Positions 16,217 through 23,853 of a DNA stretch of 33,680 nucleotides are shown here, one piece after another; the first letter of the stretch is position 1, and each line of letters begins with the position of its first letter. A program made the position numbers and the translations under genes. The stretch covers positions 1 through 33,680 of the forward strand of contig NZ_LIQX01000210.1 of NCBI RefSeq assembly GCF_001418475.1, written 5' to 3'. The notes beneath the pieces were generated by a model that was given only the letters and a program-made list of their open reading frames with translations, was not told where the DNA came from and did not search any database. The DNA is from Streptomyces ossamyceticus (lineage in GTDB: Bacteria; Actinomycetota; Actinomycetes; Streptomycetales; Streptomycetaceae).

Positions 16217-16222
16217 TAGCCT
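16217..16222 (+). promoter_or_regulatory. Candidate -10 box of the RlmG-like gene
   Basis: TAGCCT ends 9 nt before the ATG at 16232 and no RBS lies between, suggesting a nearly leaderless mRNA. No convincing -35 box is visible 16-18 nt upstream. Confidence 0.35.
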
Positions 16223-16231
16223 GGGCACACG

Positions 16232-17386
16232 ATGAGCGACCGTATGACCGCGCCCTGGGGCGATTACGCCCTGGCCCGCCACCCCGAGGACCCCCGTGAC
16301 CGGCTGCGCGCCTGGGACGCGTCCGACGCGTATCTGCTGCGCCACCTCGCGGCGAGCGGAACACCGCTGGACGGGACGGTCGTGGTGGTCGGTGACCGCT
16401 GGGGCGCCCTGACCACGGCGCTCGCGGCACACCGGCCGATCCAGATCACCGACTCCTTCCTGAGTCGGGAGGCCACGCGGGCGAACCTGGCGCGCAAGGG
16501 GGCCGACCCCGACACCGTGCGGCTGCTCACCACTCAGGACCCGCCTCCGGAGCGGGTCGACGTGCTCCTGGTCCGGGTGCCCAAGAGCCTCGCCCTCCTG
16601 GAGGACCAGCTGCACCGGCTGGCGCCGGCCGTGCACGAGGGGACGGTCGTCGTCGGCACGGGGATGGTGAAGGAGATCCACACCTCTACGCTGAAGTTGT
16701 TCGAGCGGATCCTCGGGCCGACCCGCACCTCGCTCGCCGAGCAGAAGGCACGGCTGATCCTCTGCACGCCGGACGCCGGGGTCGTGCGGGCCCGCGAGGC
16801 CGACCCGTGGCCGTACACCTATGAACTGCCGGACGACATCGGGCCGTTGGCCGGGCGTACCGTGGTCAATCACGCGGGGGTGTTCTGCGCCGACCGGCTC
16901 GACATCGGCACCCGGTTCTTCCTGCGGCACCTGCCTCGGGGCCGCGGTGGCGGGCGCGTGGTGGATCTGGGGTGCGGCAACGGCGTGGTCGGTACGGCGG
17001 TCGCGTTGGACGACCCGGACGCCGAGGTGGTGTTCGTGGACGAGTCGTACCAGGCGGTGGCCTCGGCGGAGGCGACGTACCGGGCGAACGCGGACGGCAA
17101 GGCGGAGTTCCGGGTCGGGGACGGGATGGCGGGGTTCGCTCCGGGCAGCGTCGATCTCGTCCTCACCAATCCGCCGTTCCACTCCCATCAGGCGACGACC
17201 GACGCGACGGCCTGGCGGATGTTCACCGGGGCGCGGCGCGCGCTGCGGCCGGGGGGCGAGCTGTGGGTGGTCGGCAATCGCCATCTGGGGTACCACGTGA
17301 AGCTGCGACGGATCTTCGGCAACAGCCGACTCGTCGCCGGTGACGCGAAGTTCGTGGTGTTGCGGGCGGTCAAGCGGGGGTCGTGA
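16232..17386 (+). CDS. rlmG: RlmG-like 23S rRNA (guanine-N2) methyltransferase
   Basis: A 384-residue protein with two related domains. The N-terminal half (residues 1 to about 190) is a degenerate Rossmann methyltransferase: VVVVGDRWGALTTALA. The C-terminal half holds the active SAM site DLGCGNG at 245-251, VFVDES at 268-273 and the catalytic NPPFH at 313-317. This double-domain layout is characteristic of RsmC and RlmG, which methylate N2 of guanine in 16S (G1207) and 23S (G1835) rRNA. The conserved YxxPDDIG and NHAGVFCADRLDIGTRFF stretches suit either, so RlmG versus RsmC is not certain. The start is ATG. The stop codon lies in the first unit of a tandem-repeat array. Confidence 0.85.
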   Translation: MSDRMTAPWGDYALARHPEDPRDRLRAWDASDAYLLRHLAASGTPLDGTVVVVGDRWGALTTALAAHRPIQITDSFLSREATRANLARKGADPDTVRLLTTQDPPPERVDVLLVRVPKSLALLEDQLHRLAPAVHEGTVVVGTGMVKEIHTSTLKLFERILGPTRTSLAEQKARLILCTPDAGVVRAREADPWPYTYELPDDIGPLAGRTVVNHAGVFCADRLDIGTRFFLRHLPRGRGGGRVVDLGCGNGVVGTAVALDDPDAEVVFVDESYQAVASAEATYRANADGKAEFRVGDGMAGFAPGSVDLVLTNPPFHSHQATTDATAWRMFTGARRALRPGGELWVVGNRHLGYHVKLRRIFGNSRLVAGDAKFVVLRAVKRGS

Positions 17387-17466
17387 CGGCGAGGGCGCGC
17401 GTCGAGAGCCGTGACGCCGAGGGCGCGCCTCCGTGTCCGTGACCGCGGGGGTGCGCGCCCGCGTCG
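17383..17466. repeat. Three tandem 28-bp repeats between convergent genes
   Basis: Units at 17383-17410, 17411-17438 and 17439-17466 each begin GTGACSGCGAGGGCGCGC or a close variant and are exactly 28 nt. The first unit overlaps the stop codon of the rlmG-like gene. The copies differ mainly in their last ten bases. The array fills most of the gap before the convergent AraC-type gene. Confidence 0.75.
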
Positions 17467-17500
17467 GCGAGGATGCCTGTCCGTGGTGGTCGGCGGCAGG

Positions 17501-18274
17501 TCACGGTGCGACCCCGCGCAGGGCCCTCGGGGATGCGCCCAGTTCGCGGCGGCAGGCCTTGTTGAAGGCCTGGAGGTCGGGGATGCCCACGGAGGCGGCG
17601 ACGGCGGGGATGGAGAGGGTCGTGGCGCGCAGCAGGTGGTGGGCGCGTTCGAGTCTGCGGCGGCGGATGTAACCGACGACCGTGCTGCCTGTCTCCGCCC
17701 GGAACAGCCGGGTCAGGTGGTTGTGGGAGACGCCGGCCGACTGGGCCACGTCCGGGATGGACAGCGGGGCCGCGAGGTGGGCCTCGATATGGGCGATGGC
17801 CGTGATGACCGCGGGGTGCGGGCCCGGGTCCGCCGCCGCGGGCGGGGTGAGGTGGGCGACCCGCCACAGGGCCGTCCAGATCTCGGCCCTGGTGCGCTCG
17901 GGCTCGCTCGGGGCGGCGGCCACCGCCTGGAGCAACAGGTCGGTCAGGGCGGGGAGTTCGGGGCCGGCGTCCTGGACGACGGGGACCGTGCGGAGCGCGC
18001 CGGTCGGGGTGATGCGCAGATGGGCGTAGAGGTGTTCCGAGCGGCCCCGGTAGCGGTAGCGGACCGTGGTGCCGGGCGGGACGAGGCTGACCCGGCCGGG
18101 GCGGATGGTGTGGACGGAGCCGTCGACGGTCAGCTCGGCCTCGTACTGGTAGAGGTGGAGCTGCCAGAGCTCCGGGAGCCGGAACACGTCCGTCCGCCCG
18201 GCCACCCCGTGCACGCCGACTCCGATGCCCGCGACGACGGGCGGCTCACCGAGGTGGATCTCCGTCTCCCGCAT
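17501..18274 (-). CDS. AraC-family transcriptional regulator
   Basis: A 257-residue regulator. Residues 1 to about 150 form a cupin-like sensor (LHLYQYEAELTVDGSVHTIR, GRVSLVPPGTTVRYRYRG). The C-terminal 100 residues are a double-HTH AraC/XylS domain: LSIPDVAQSAGVSHNHLTRL, FRAETGSTVVGYIRRRRLE, and the second HTH IPAVAASVGIPDLQAFNKAC. The usual F-x-R-x-F-K of the second helix is AFNKACRRELG here, which is a common variant. Such proteins control sugar or aromatic catabolism on binding a small ligand. A perfect 14-bp palindrome 15 nt upstream of the start could be its own operator. No obvious target operon adjoins it, unless it controls the aldolase/SIS genes that lie upstream on the same strand. 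Confidence 0.9.
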   Translation of the reverse strand: MRETEIHLGEPPVVAGIGVGVHGVAGRTDVFRLPELWQLHLYQYEAELTVDGSVHTIRPGRVSLVPPGTTVRYRYRGRSEHLYAHLRITPTGALRTVPVVQDAGPELPALTDLLLQAVAAAPSEPERTRAEIWTALWRVAHLTPPAAADPGPHPAVITAIAHIEAHLAAPLSIPDVAQSAGVSHNHLTRLFRAETGSTVVGYIRRRRLERAHHLLRATTLSIPAVAASVGIPDLQAFNKACRRELGASPRALRGVAP

Positions 18275-18289
18275 GACGGAAAACTACCA

Positions 18290-18303
18290 GTGACGGCCGT
18301 CAC
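18290..18303. promoter_or_regulatory. 14-bp palindrome upstream of the AraC-type gene
   Basis: GTGACGGCCGTCAC is a perfect palindrome located 15 nt upstream of the start codon at 18274. Its position suggests autoregulation. AraC proteins usually bind direct repeats, so another factor could be the ligand. Confidence 0.4.
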
Positions 18304-18442
18304 ATTCCCCGCCCGGGCGGCTCCGTTAGCAGGACCTTTACCCGGCAGCCCCCGGGCGCGCTTCTTCCGCCGGGGACGGCCGTAGGTCGTCTGGGACGCC
18401 CCGGCTCACGGGACGGCGCCCCTCACCGCCTGGCGCCGAGCC

Positions 18443-19303
18443 TCATGTCGAAGGGGTGGCCAGGACGCCGATGAGGCGGGCCACCGTCTCCGTCATCGCC
18501 GTACGGCCCGCCGCGAGGTAGGTGCGGGGGTCCACGGCTTCGGGGCGGGCGGTCAGGAAGTCGCGGATCGCGCCGGTCAGGGCGATGTTGAGGGCGGTAC
18601 CGATGTTGACCTTGACGATTCCGCCGGTGACGGCCGCCCGGAGTTCGTCGTCGGGGACGCCGGAGGAGCCGTGCAGGACGAGGGGGACGTCGAGGGCGCC
18701 GGAGAGCCGTTTGAGGAGGGTGTGGTCGAGCGTGGCGGTCCGGGTGGTCATGGCGTGCGCGCTGCCGATGGCCACGGCGAGGGCGTCCACGCCGGAATCG
18801 GCCACGAAGGCTCGGGCCTCGTCGGGGTCGGTACGGGCGCCGGGGGCGTGCGCGTCCAGCGGCGGCAGCCCGCTCTTGCCGCCGACCTGCCCCAACTCGG
18901 CCTCGATCCACAGGCCCCGGGCGTGCGCCCAGTCCACGGCGGCCCGGGTGGCGGCGAGGTTCTCGGCGTACGGCAGGCGCGACGCGTCGTACATCACCGA
19001 GCTGAAGCCGGCGTCGGGTGCCCGGCGCAGCAGGTCGTCGCTCTGGATGTGGTCGAGGTGGAGCGCGACGGGCACGGTCGCCCGCTCGGCCGTGGCGGTG
19101 GCGGCGCGGGCCAGCGGGAGCAGATCCCCGCCGTGGAACTTCACGGCGTTCTCGCTGACTTGGAGGACGACGGGCGCGTCGACGGACTCGGCGCCCGCGA
19201 CGACGGCCTCCGCGTGCTCCAGGGTGATGATGTTGAACGCGGCCACGGCGGTGTGCGCGGCGGCGGCCCCCGTGATCAGCTCACCGGTTGTCGTGAGGGG
19301 CAC
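18443..19303 (-). CDS. Class II aldolase, GatY/KbaY (tagatose/ketose-bisphosphate) type
   Basis: A 286-residue Zn-dependent aldolase. The catalytic Asp and first Zn ligand are Asp84 and His85 (LHLDHIQ). The other Zn ligands are His183 (AIGSAHA) and His211 (VLHGSSGVP). The spacing matches E. coli GatY (Asp82, His83, His180, His208), from memory. The motifs AAFNIITLEHAEAVV, SSVMYDASRLPYAEN and AELGQVGG are typical. GatY/KbaY-type enzymes cleave tagatose 1,6-bisphosphate to glyceraldehyde 3-phosphate and DHAP. Fructose-bisphosphate specificity is the alternative. The GTG start at 19303 has AGGAG 5 nt upstream. It lies downstream of the SIS gene on the same strand, 159 nt away, with a tandem repeat array in the gap. 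Confidence 0.87.
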   Translation of the reverse strand: MPLTTTGELITGAAAAHTAVAAFNIITLEHAEAVVAGAESVDAPVVLQVSENAVKFHGGDLLPLARAATATAERATVPVALHLDHIQSDDLLRRAPDAGFSSVMYDASRLPYAENLAATRAAVDWAHARGLWIEAELGQVGGKSGLPPLDAHAPGARTDPDEARAFVADSGVDALAVAIGSAHAMTTRTATLDHTLLKRLSGALDVPLVLHGSSGVPDDELRAAVTGGIVKVNIGTALNIALTGAIRDFLTARPEAVDPRTYLAAGRTAMTETVARLIGVLATPST

Positions 19304-19351
19304 AACTCCTCCTGAGGGGCTGGGCGGTCGAGGATCTGCGGTCGGTGCGGG

Positions 19352-19459
19352 TTCGTCGCGCGATCCGCGCGCGTCGCGCGGCCGGCCTTCGCCGTACGAT
19401 CCGTGGGCGTCGCGGGGCTCGCGTTCGCCGTGCGTCCGCGGGCGTCGCGCGGACGCGGC
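19352..19459. repeat. Three imperfect tandem repeats of about 36 bp between the SIS and aldolase genes
   Basis: Units start at 19352, 19388 and 19424, beginning TTCGTCGCGCGATCCG, TTCGCCGTACGATCCG and TTCGCCGTGCGTCCGC, each followed by a GCGTCGCG block. Two are 36 nt and the last is about 35. The array ends a few nt before the SIS gene's stop codon, which lies at 19463-19465 on the opposite strand. Confidence 0.75.
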
Positions 19460-19462
19460 TCG

Positions 19463-20350
19463 TCACGGGGTCGGGTCGAGGATCACCGAGCGGGTGAGGT
19501 GGCGGGGTCGGTCCGGGTCGAGGCCGCGGGCCGCGGCCACGGCGACGGCGAGGCGTTGGGCGCGGACGAGCTCGGCGAGGGGATCGAGCCGGCCGGCCAC
19601 CCAGGTCCCGCCGGTCCTGCGGACCTGCTCGGCCAGCCCCTCGGGGGCCTCCCCGAACATCCACGTCGCCGTACCTCGCGTGGTGACGCTGATGGGGCCG
19701 TGCCGGTACTCCATCGCCGGATATCCCTCGCTCCACGCCAGCGCGGCCTCCCGCAGCTTGAGCGCGGCCTCGTGCGCGAGCCCCACGGTCCAGCCGCGGC
19801 CGAGGAAGGTGAACTGCGCGCTGTCGACGACCCCTTCGGGCAGCGGGGCCTCCAGGGCGGTGCGGGCGTCGGCCACGGAGCCGTCGACGGGCAGGCCCAT
19901 GTGGGCGCGGAGCAGCGTGAGCGCCGTGGTGGCGAAGCGGGTCTGGACGACGGATTCCTCGTCGGCGAAGTCCAGCACGACGAGGTCGTCGGCGGCCGTC
20001 GTCACCGGTGTGTCCGGGTCGGCAGTGATCGCGGTGGTGCGGGTACGACCCCGGAGAGTGCCCAGCAGGTCGAGCACCTCTGTGGTGGTGCCGGACCGGG
20101 TGAGGGCGACGACCCGGTCGTAGGTGCGGCCGTGGGGAAACTCGGAGGCCGCGAAGGCGTCCGTCTCGCCCTGCCCCGCGCGTTCGCGCAGGGCGGCGGC
20201 GGCCTGGGCCATGAAGTACGACGTACCGCAGCCGACGAGCGCCACCCGCTCTCCCGCCGTGGGCAGGGCACCGGCGTGGGACGCCGCCTCGGCGGCGGCG
20301 CGGGACCAGCACTCGGGTTGGCTGTTCAGTTCGTCCTCGACGTGGGTCAT
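19463..20350 (-). CDS. SIS-domain sugar isomerase/deaminase (AgaS/GlmS-like)
   Basis: A 295-residue protein with two SIS lobes. The first (about residues 30-165) has the phosphosugar-binding VALVGCGTSYFMAQAAA and VALTRSGTTTEVLDLL motifs. The second has FLGRGWTVGLAHEAALKLREA and MEYRHGPIS, as in GlmS isomerase domains and AgaS. It lacks a glutaminase domain. AgaS-type proteins act as galactosamine-6-phosphate deaminase/isomerase in N-acetylgalactosamine use. The ATG at 20350 has GAGGGTG about 6 nt upstream, so the longer frame to 20602 is rejected. It is divergent from a DeoR regulator and upstream of the aldolase, a standard aga/gat-like neighbourhood. FrlB/deglycase-like activity is the alternative. 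Confidence 0.85.
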   Translation of the reverse strand: MTHVEDELNSQPECWSRAAAEAASHAGALPTAGERVALVGCGTSYFMAQAAAALRERAGQGETDAFAASEFPHGRTYDRVVALTRSGTTTEVLDLLGTLRGRTRTTAITADPDTPVTTAADDLVVLDFADEESVVQTRFATTALTLLRAHMGLPVDGSVADARTALEAPLPEGVVDSAQFTFLGRGWTVGLAHEAALKLREAALAWSEGYPAMEYRHGPISVTTRGTATWMFGEAPEGLAEQVRRTGGTWVAGRLDPLAELVRAQRLAVAVAAARGLDPDRPRHLTRSVILDPTP

Positions 20351-20381
20351 GCGGTCACCCTCCCCAGCAGACGACAGCTCC

Positions 20382-20431
20382 ATGCTCGCATGTGCAAGAT
20401 AGAGCCTTGTTTCGAGCATCTTCAAGCATGC
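20382..20431. promoter_or_regulatory. Operator-like inverted repeats between the SIS and DeoR genes
   Basis: The 145-nt gap between divergent genes holds ATGCTCG at 20382-20388 paired with CGAGCAT at 20413-20419 (perfect 7-bp arms). A second, imperfect pair is GCATGTGCAAGAT (20388-20400) with ATCTTCAAGCATGC (20418-20431). The region is AT-rich for this genome. Binding by the adjacent DeoR protein is likely. Confidence 0.5.
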
Positions 20432-20495
20432 GGGCGGTGGCGTCTGCGCTAGGGTCGTCCGAAGATCACGTCCGGACGGAGAGGTGGGGTGCCCC

Positions 20496-21275
20496 ATGTC
20501 CCGCGACGCCCGCTGGCAGGCGCTGCTCGAACTGCTCGTGGAGCGGGGGCGGCTCGACGTCGAGGAGGCGGCGGCCGAGCTGGCCGTGTCGGCGGCGACC
20601 ATCCGGCGCGACTTCGACCAGCTGGCCGAGCAGCAGATGCTCGTCCGGACGCGGGGCGGGGCGGTCGTGCACGGGGTGTCGTACGAGCTGCCGCTGCGCT
20701 ACAAGACGGCCCGGCGGGCCACCGAGAAGCAGCGCGTGGCGAAGGCGGTGGCGGACCTCGTCGCGCCCGGGGAGGCGGTGGGCCTGACGGGCGGCACGAC
20801 CACCACGGAGGTCGCGCGGGCACTGGCCGTACGCGGCGATCTGGCGTCCGGGGCGCCCGCGCTGACCGTCGTCACCAACGCGCTGAACATCGCGAGCGAG
20901 CTCGCCGTGCGGCCCCAGTTCAAGATCGTGGTGACGGGCGGGGTGGCCCGCGCGCAGTCGTACGAGCTGGTCGGGCCGCTCGCGGACGGGGTGCTCGGGC
21001 AGATCACCCTGGATGTGGCGGTGCTCGGCGTGGTCGCGTTCGACGTCGTGCACGGCGCGGCGGCGCACGACGAGGCGGAGGCCGCGGTCAACCGGCTGTT
21101 GTGCGAGCGCGCGGAGCGCGTCGTCGTCGCGGCCGACTCCAGCAAGCTGGGGCGGCGGGCGTTCGCGTGGATCTGCGCGGCCGACTCGGTGGACACCCTG
21201 GTCACGGACGCGGCGGCCGAGCCGGAGACCGTGCGGCGGTTCGAGGAGGCGGGGGTAGGGGTCGTGGTGGTCTGA
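20496..21275 (+). CDS. DeoR-family regulator, AgaR-like
   Basis: A 259-residue DeoR/GlpR repressor. HTH: RWQALLELLVERGRLDVEEA and SAATIRRDFDQLAEQQMLVR (about residues 5-52). Sensor: VGLTGGTTTTEVARAL, LTVVTNALNIASEL, KIVVTGGVARAQSYELVGPLA and VVVAADSSKLG. The SYELVGPLA and FDVVHGAAAHDEAEA patterns resemble the AgaR/GatR group, in keeping with the divergent SIS and aldolase genes. It probably represses that operon and responds to a sugar or amino-sugar phosphate. The ATG at 20496 has GAGAGG about 10 nt upstream; the GTG at 20484 is an alternative start. Confidence 0.9.
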   Translation: MSRDARWQALLELLVERGRLDVEEAAAELAVSAATIRRDFDQLAEQQMLVRTRGGAVVHGVSYELPLRYKTARRATEKQRVAKAVADLVAPGEAVGLTGGTTTTEVARALAVRGDLASGAPALTVVTNALNIASELAVRPQFKIVVTGGVARAQSYELVGPLADGVLGQITLDVAVLGVVAFDVVHGAAAHDEAEAAVNRLLCERAERVVVAADSSKLGRRAFAWICAADSVDTLVTDAAAEPETVRRFEEAGVGVVVV

Positions 21276-21295
21276 GGCCGGCCTCGGACACGCGG

Positions 21296-22291
21296 TCAGT
21301 CCCGTAGCCACGGGGCGAGCAGGCCGCCGCGTTTCAGCGTCGTGAGGACCAGGGAGACGTCCACGGACTCCACGTCGCGCAGCCAGGGGGAACGGGTGAC
21401 GAAGTGGTGCAGGGCCGACTCGTCGGGGAACGCGGTCAGCAGGAGGAACTGGCGTTCCCCCGTGACGAAGCTGGCGTAGCGGACGTGCGCGGACCCCGCG
21501 AGGGCGGTGCTGACGGCCTCCGCCCCGGACGGCGGGGTCCGCACCCAGAGGACCGCCTCCACCGGGAGTCCGAGCACGGCCGGTTCGAGCACGGCGCGGA
21601 TCCGGACCCGGCCCGCCCGTCGCAGGGCGCTCAGCCGGCGTCGCGCGGTCGCTTCCGAGACTCCCGCGAAGCGCGCGAGTTCGTCGTGGGTACGGCGGCC
21701 GTCCTCGGCCAGGGCGTGCAGCAACAGCCGGTCGGCGCGGGCGAGTTCGGGTGGAGGTTCGCCCGGCGGCAGCGGGTCGACGGCCGACGGGGTGGCGGGG
21801 GCTGCGTCGCGGAGTGCCGCGATCTCGGCGGTGGTGAGCAGGCCGGCGTGCCACTCGCGGATGGTGCGGACATGGCGCAGGACGGGGAGGGTGAAGGTCT
21901 CCTCCATGCCCGGCAGGCCGGGGAGTTCGTCCATCACCAGGCCCGCGAGGCGTTCGCGGGGGCAGAGCACCTCCGCGACGCAGGTCGGGGTGCCCGTCAG
22001 GACGTGGGCGAAGACGCAGTCGGGCCGGCGGGCCAGGGCCGTCGCCGCGAGGCGCTCCCTGCCGGGTGCGCAACGCACCCCGACGACGGTGCTGCGGCCG
22101 CGTACCGCCATGGCGCCGATCCGTACCAGGCCGGACTCCAGGAGGCGGGTGCCTCGACGGACAACGGTGCGTTCTGGCTCGCCGAGGGCCGCCGCGATGC
22201 GGTGCCAGGAGGCCCTGCCGTCGATCTGGAGGGCGCTGATGATGCGGCGGTCCAGCGAATCCGTCACGGGGCCGGTCGGCGGTGAGTCCAT
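21296..22291 (-). CDS. Lrp/AsnC-family regulator with two HTH modules
   Basis: A 331-residue protein made of two Lrp-like halves. HTH 1 spans about residues 12-58 (LDRRIISALQIDGRASWHRI). HTH 2 spans about 186-232 (ADRLLLHALAEDGRRTHDEL, then SEATARRRLSALRRAG). Each half is followed by a RAM-like alpha/beta segment; the second is clearer (AVLWVRTPPSGAEAV, YASFVTGERQFLLLTAFP). The ATG at 22291 is used because the preceding in-frame stretch has rare codons (AAT, AGT, GGA) and low-complexity Asn/Gly composition. The gene is divergent from the transporter-amidase pair, which it probably controls. Lrp proteins usually sense amino acids, which fits an amidase product or amide nutrient. Confidence 0.88.
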   Translation of the reverse strand: MDSPPTGPVTDSLDRRIISALQIDGRASWHRIAAALGEPERTVVRRGTRLLESGLVRIGAMAVRGRSTVVGVRCAPGRERLAATALARRPDCVFAHVLTGTPTCVAEVLCPRERLAGLVMDELPGLPGMEETFTLPVLRHVRTIREWHAGLLTTAEIAALRDAAPATPSAVDPLPPGEPPPELARADRLLLHALAEDGRRTHDELARFAGVSEATARRRLSALRRAGRVRIRAVLEPAVLGLPVEAVLWVRTPPSGAEAVSTALAGSAHVRYASFVTGERQFLLLTAFPDESALHHFVTRSPWLRDVESVDVSLVLTTLKRGGLLAPWLRD

Positions 22292-22530
22292 CGGACCCAC
22301 ACTATGGCCGATTCCGTCATTACCGCCGGAGTTGTTGTTCCCTTCCGTCACCATGGCCCAGCCTGCCGTAAAGCGGAACCGCACGGACCGCATGACCCCG
22401 CCGTCGTACGACGCCCTTCCTCAGGGTGTACGGACGTCCCGCTACCCCCCTGTCCTCCTCCCCCGGCGACCACACCGAGCCGCACGAACCCATGACTCCC
22501 GTGACTCCCCTACATCCGGAGATGGTTGAC

Positions 22531-23853
22531 GTGACCGCGACTCCAGGAAGTCCCCCTCGCTCCCCGGCCGCCGAGGCTGCCGACTCCGTGCCCACCGGCC
22601 GCGCGGCCGCTCCGCGGGGTCGGCAGGCCCTGCTCGGGCCGGGTCTGGTGCTGGCGGCGGCGAGTGTCGGCGCGGGGGACATGGTGACGTCGCTCGCGGG
22701 TGCCGCCGGGTACGGGATGGCCCTGATGTGGGCGATCGTCATCGGTGTGATCCTCAAGTACGCGCTCACCGAGGCGGTGGGCCGGCTGTACATGGCGACC
22801 GGGCAGACCGTGATCAGGAGCATGCGGGAGGCCGCCCGCTGGCTTCCGGGCGCGTTCATCGCGTTCGTCCTGGTCATCGGGCTGCTGTACGGGGCGGCGC
22901 TCGGTTCGGTGGCGTCCCTGGCGCTGACCACGCTGTTCCCGGCGCTGCCGCTGCGGCCGGTGGCCGTGGTGATCGCGCTGGTGTCCGCGGCGATCGTGTA
23001 CGTCGGGCGGTACGCCCTGTTCGAGCGGGTGATGAGTTGCTTCATGCTCGCCAAGTTCCTCGGCATGGCCGTCCTCGCGGTGGCCACGCTCGCCCGCGCG
23101 GACGATCTGCCGGGGCTGCTCGGCACCCTGCGTCCGAGGCTGCCGGAGGGGGACGTACTGACGGTGCTCGCCCTGATCGGCGGGGTGGGCGGCACGGCCG
23201 GGATCGCGTCGTACAGCTACTGGGTGCGGGAGAAGGGCTGGGCGGACCGGAGCCGACTGCGTGTCATGCGGGTCGATGCGGCGCTGAGTTACACGGTCAC
23301 GTTCCTGTTCGTGCTGTGCACGACGGTGGTGGGTACGGGCCTGCTGTACGGCACCGGTGGAAGCATCACCGGCGGGGAGGGCCTGGCGGCGCTCGCGGAC
23401 CCGCTCGGCGCCGATCTGGGCTCGGTGGCGCGGGTGCTGTTCCTGGGGACGTTCTTCCTGGTGACCTTGAGCGCCCTGGTGGGCGGCTTCAACGGGCTGA
23501 GCCATCTGCTCGCCGACGCGCTGCGGACACTGCGGGGCGTCCCGGACGCCGAGGCGGAACGGCACATCGCGCAGCACAGTCGCCCCTTCCGCCTCTTCGT
23601 GCTGTACTGCGCCGTCACCGCGGTCGTCGTCACCTTCCTGGGGCGGCCGGTGCCGCTGGTCCTCACCTACGCCGCCGTCGGCTCGCTGATCCTGCCGCTG
23701 CTGTCCGGCGCGCTGCTGGTCCTGCTCAACCGCCGGGGCGTGGACCCGGCGTACCGCAACGGAATCACCTCGAACGTGCTGCTGGGCGGCTCCTTCGTCC
23801 TCTTCGGCCTGCTCGCCGTCGTCCAGCTCAAGGACTCCCTGGGAGGGGCGTGA
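22531..23853 (+). CDS. Nramp-superfamily transporter lacking the metal-site motifs
   Basis: A 440-residue membrane protein with about 11 helices. It opens with GPGLVLAAASVGAGDMVTSL, which aligns with the Nramp TM1 (canonical DPGN replaced by GAGD at residues 47-50). TM6 reads GTAGIASYSYWVREKG (221-236), where metal transporters have MPH. Both metal-coordinating signatures are therefore missing. Similar non-canonical Nramp proteins, such as B. subtilis YcsG in the 5-oxoprolinase-type kip operon, lie with amide or urea metabolism genes. The last four bases overlap the amidase start (GTGA), implying translational coupling. The GTG at 22531 has GGAG about 9 nt upstream; longer starts at 22426, 22492 or 22522 are possible. 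The substrate may be an organic nitrogen compound (inference). Confidence 0.83.
   Translation: MTATPGSPPRSPAAEAADSVPTGRAAAPRGRQALLGPGLVLAAASVGAGDMVTSLAGAAGYGMALMWAIVIGVILKYALTEAVGRLYMATGQTVIRSMREAARWLPGAFIAFVLVIGLLYGAALGSVASLALTTLFPALPLRPVAVVIALVSAAIVYVGRYALFERVMSCFMLAKFLGMAVLAVATLARADDLPGLLGTLRPRLPEGDVLTVLALIGGVGGTAGIASYSYWVREKGWADRSRLRVMRVDAALSYTVTFLFVLCTTVVGTGLLYGTGGSITGGEGLAALADPLGADLGSVARVLFLGTFFLVTLSALVGGFNGLSHLLADALRTLRGVPDAEAERHIAQHSRPFRLFVLYCAVTAVVVTFLGRPVPLVLTYAAVGSLILPLLSGALLVLLNRRGVDPAYRNGITSNVLLGGSFVLFGLLAVVQLKDSLGGA

Noticed and set aside
20351..20602. N-terminal extension of the SIS protein to 20602
   Set aside because: It would cover the divergent DeoR gene and its operator region; the ATG at 20350 has a good RBS.
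22292..22354. Longer Lrp protein start at 22354
   Set aside because: The added residues are Asn/Gly-rich and use codons rare in this genome, so this stretch is more likely promoter DNA.
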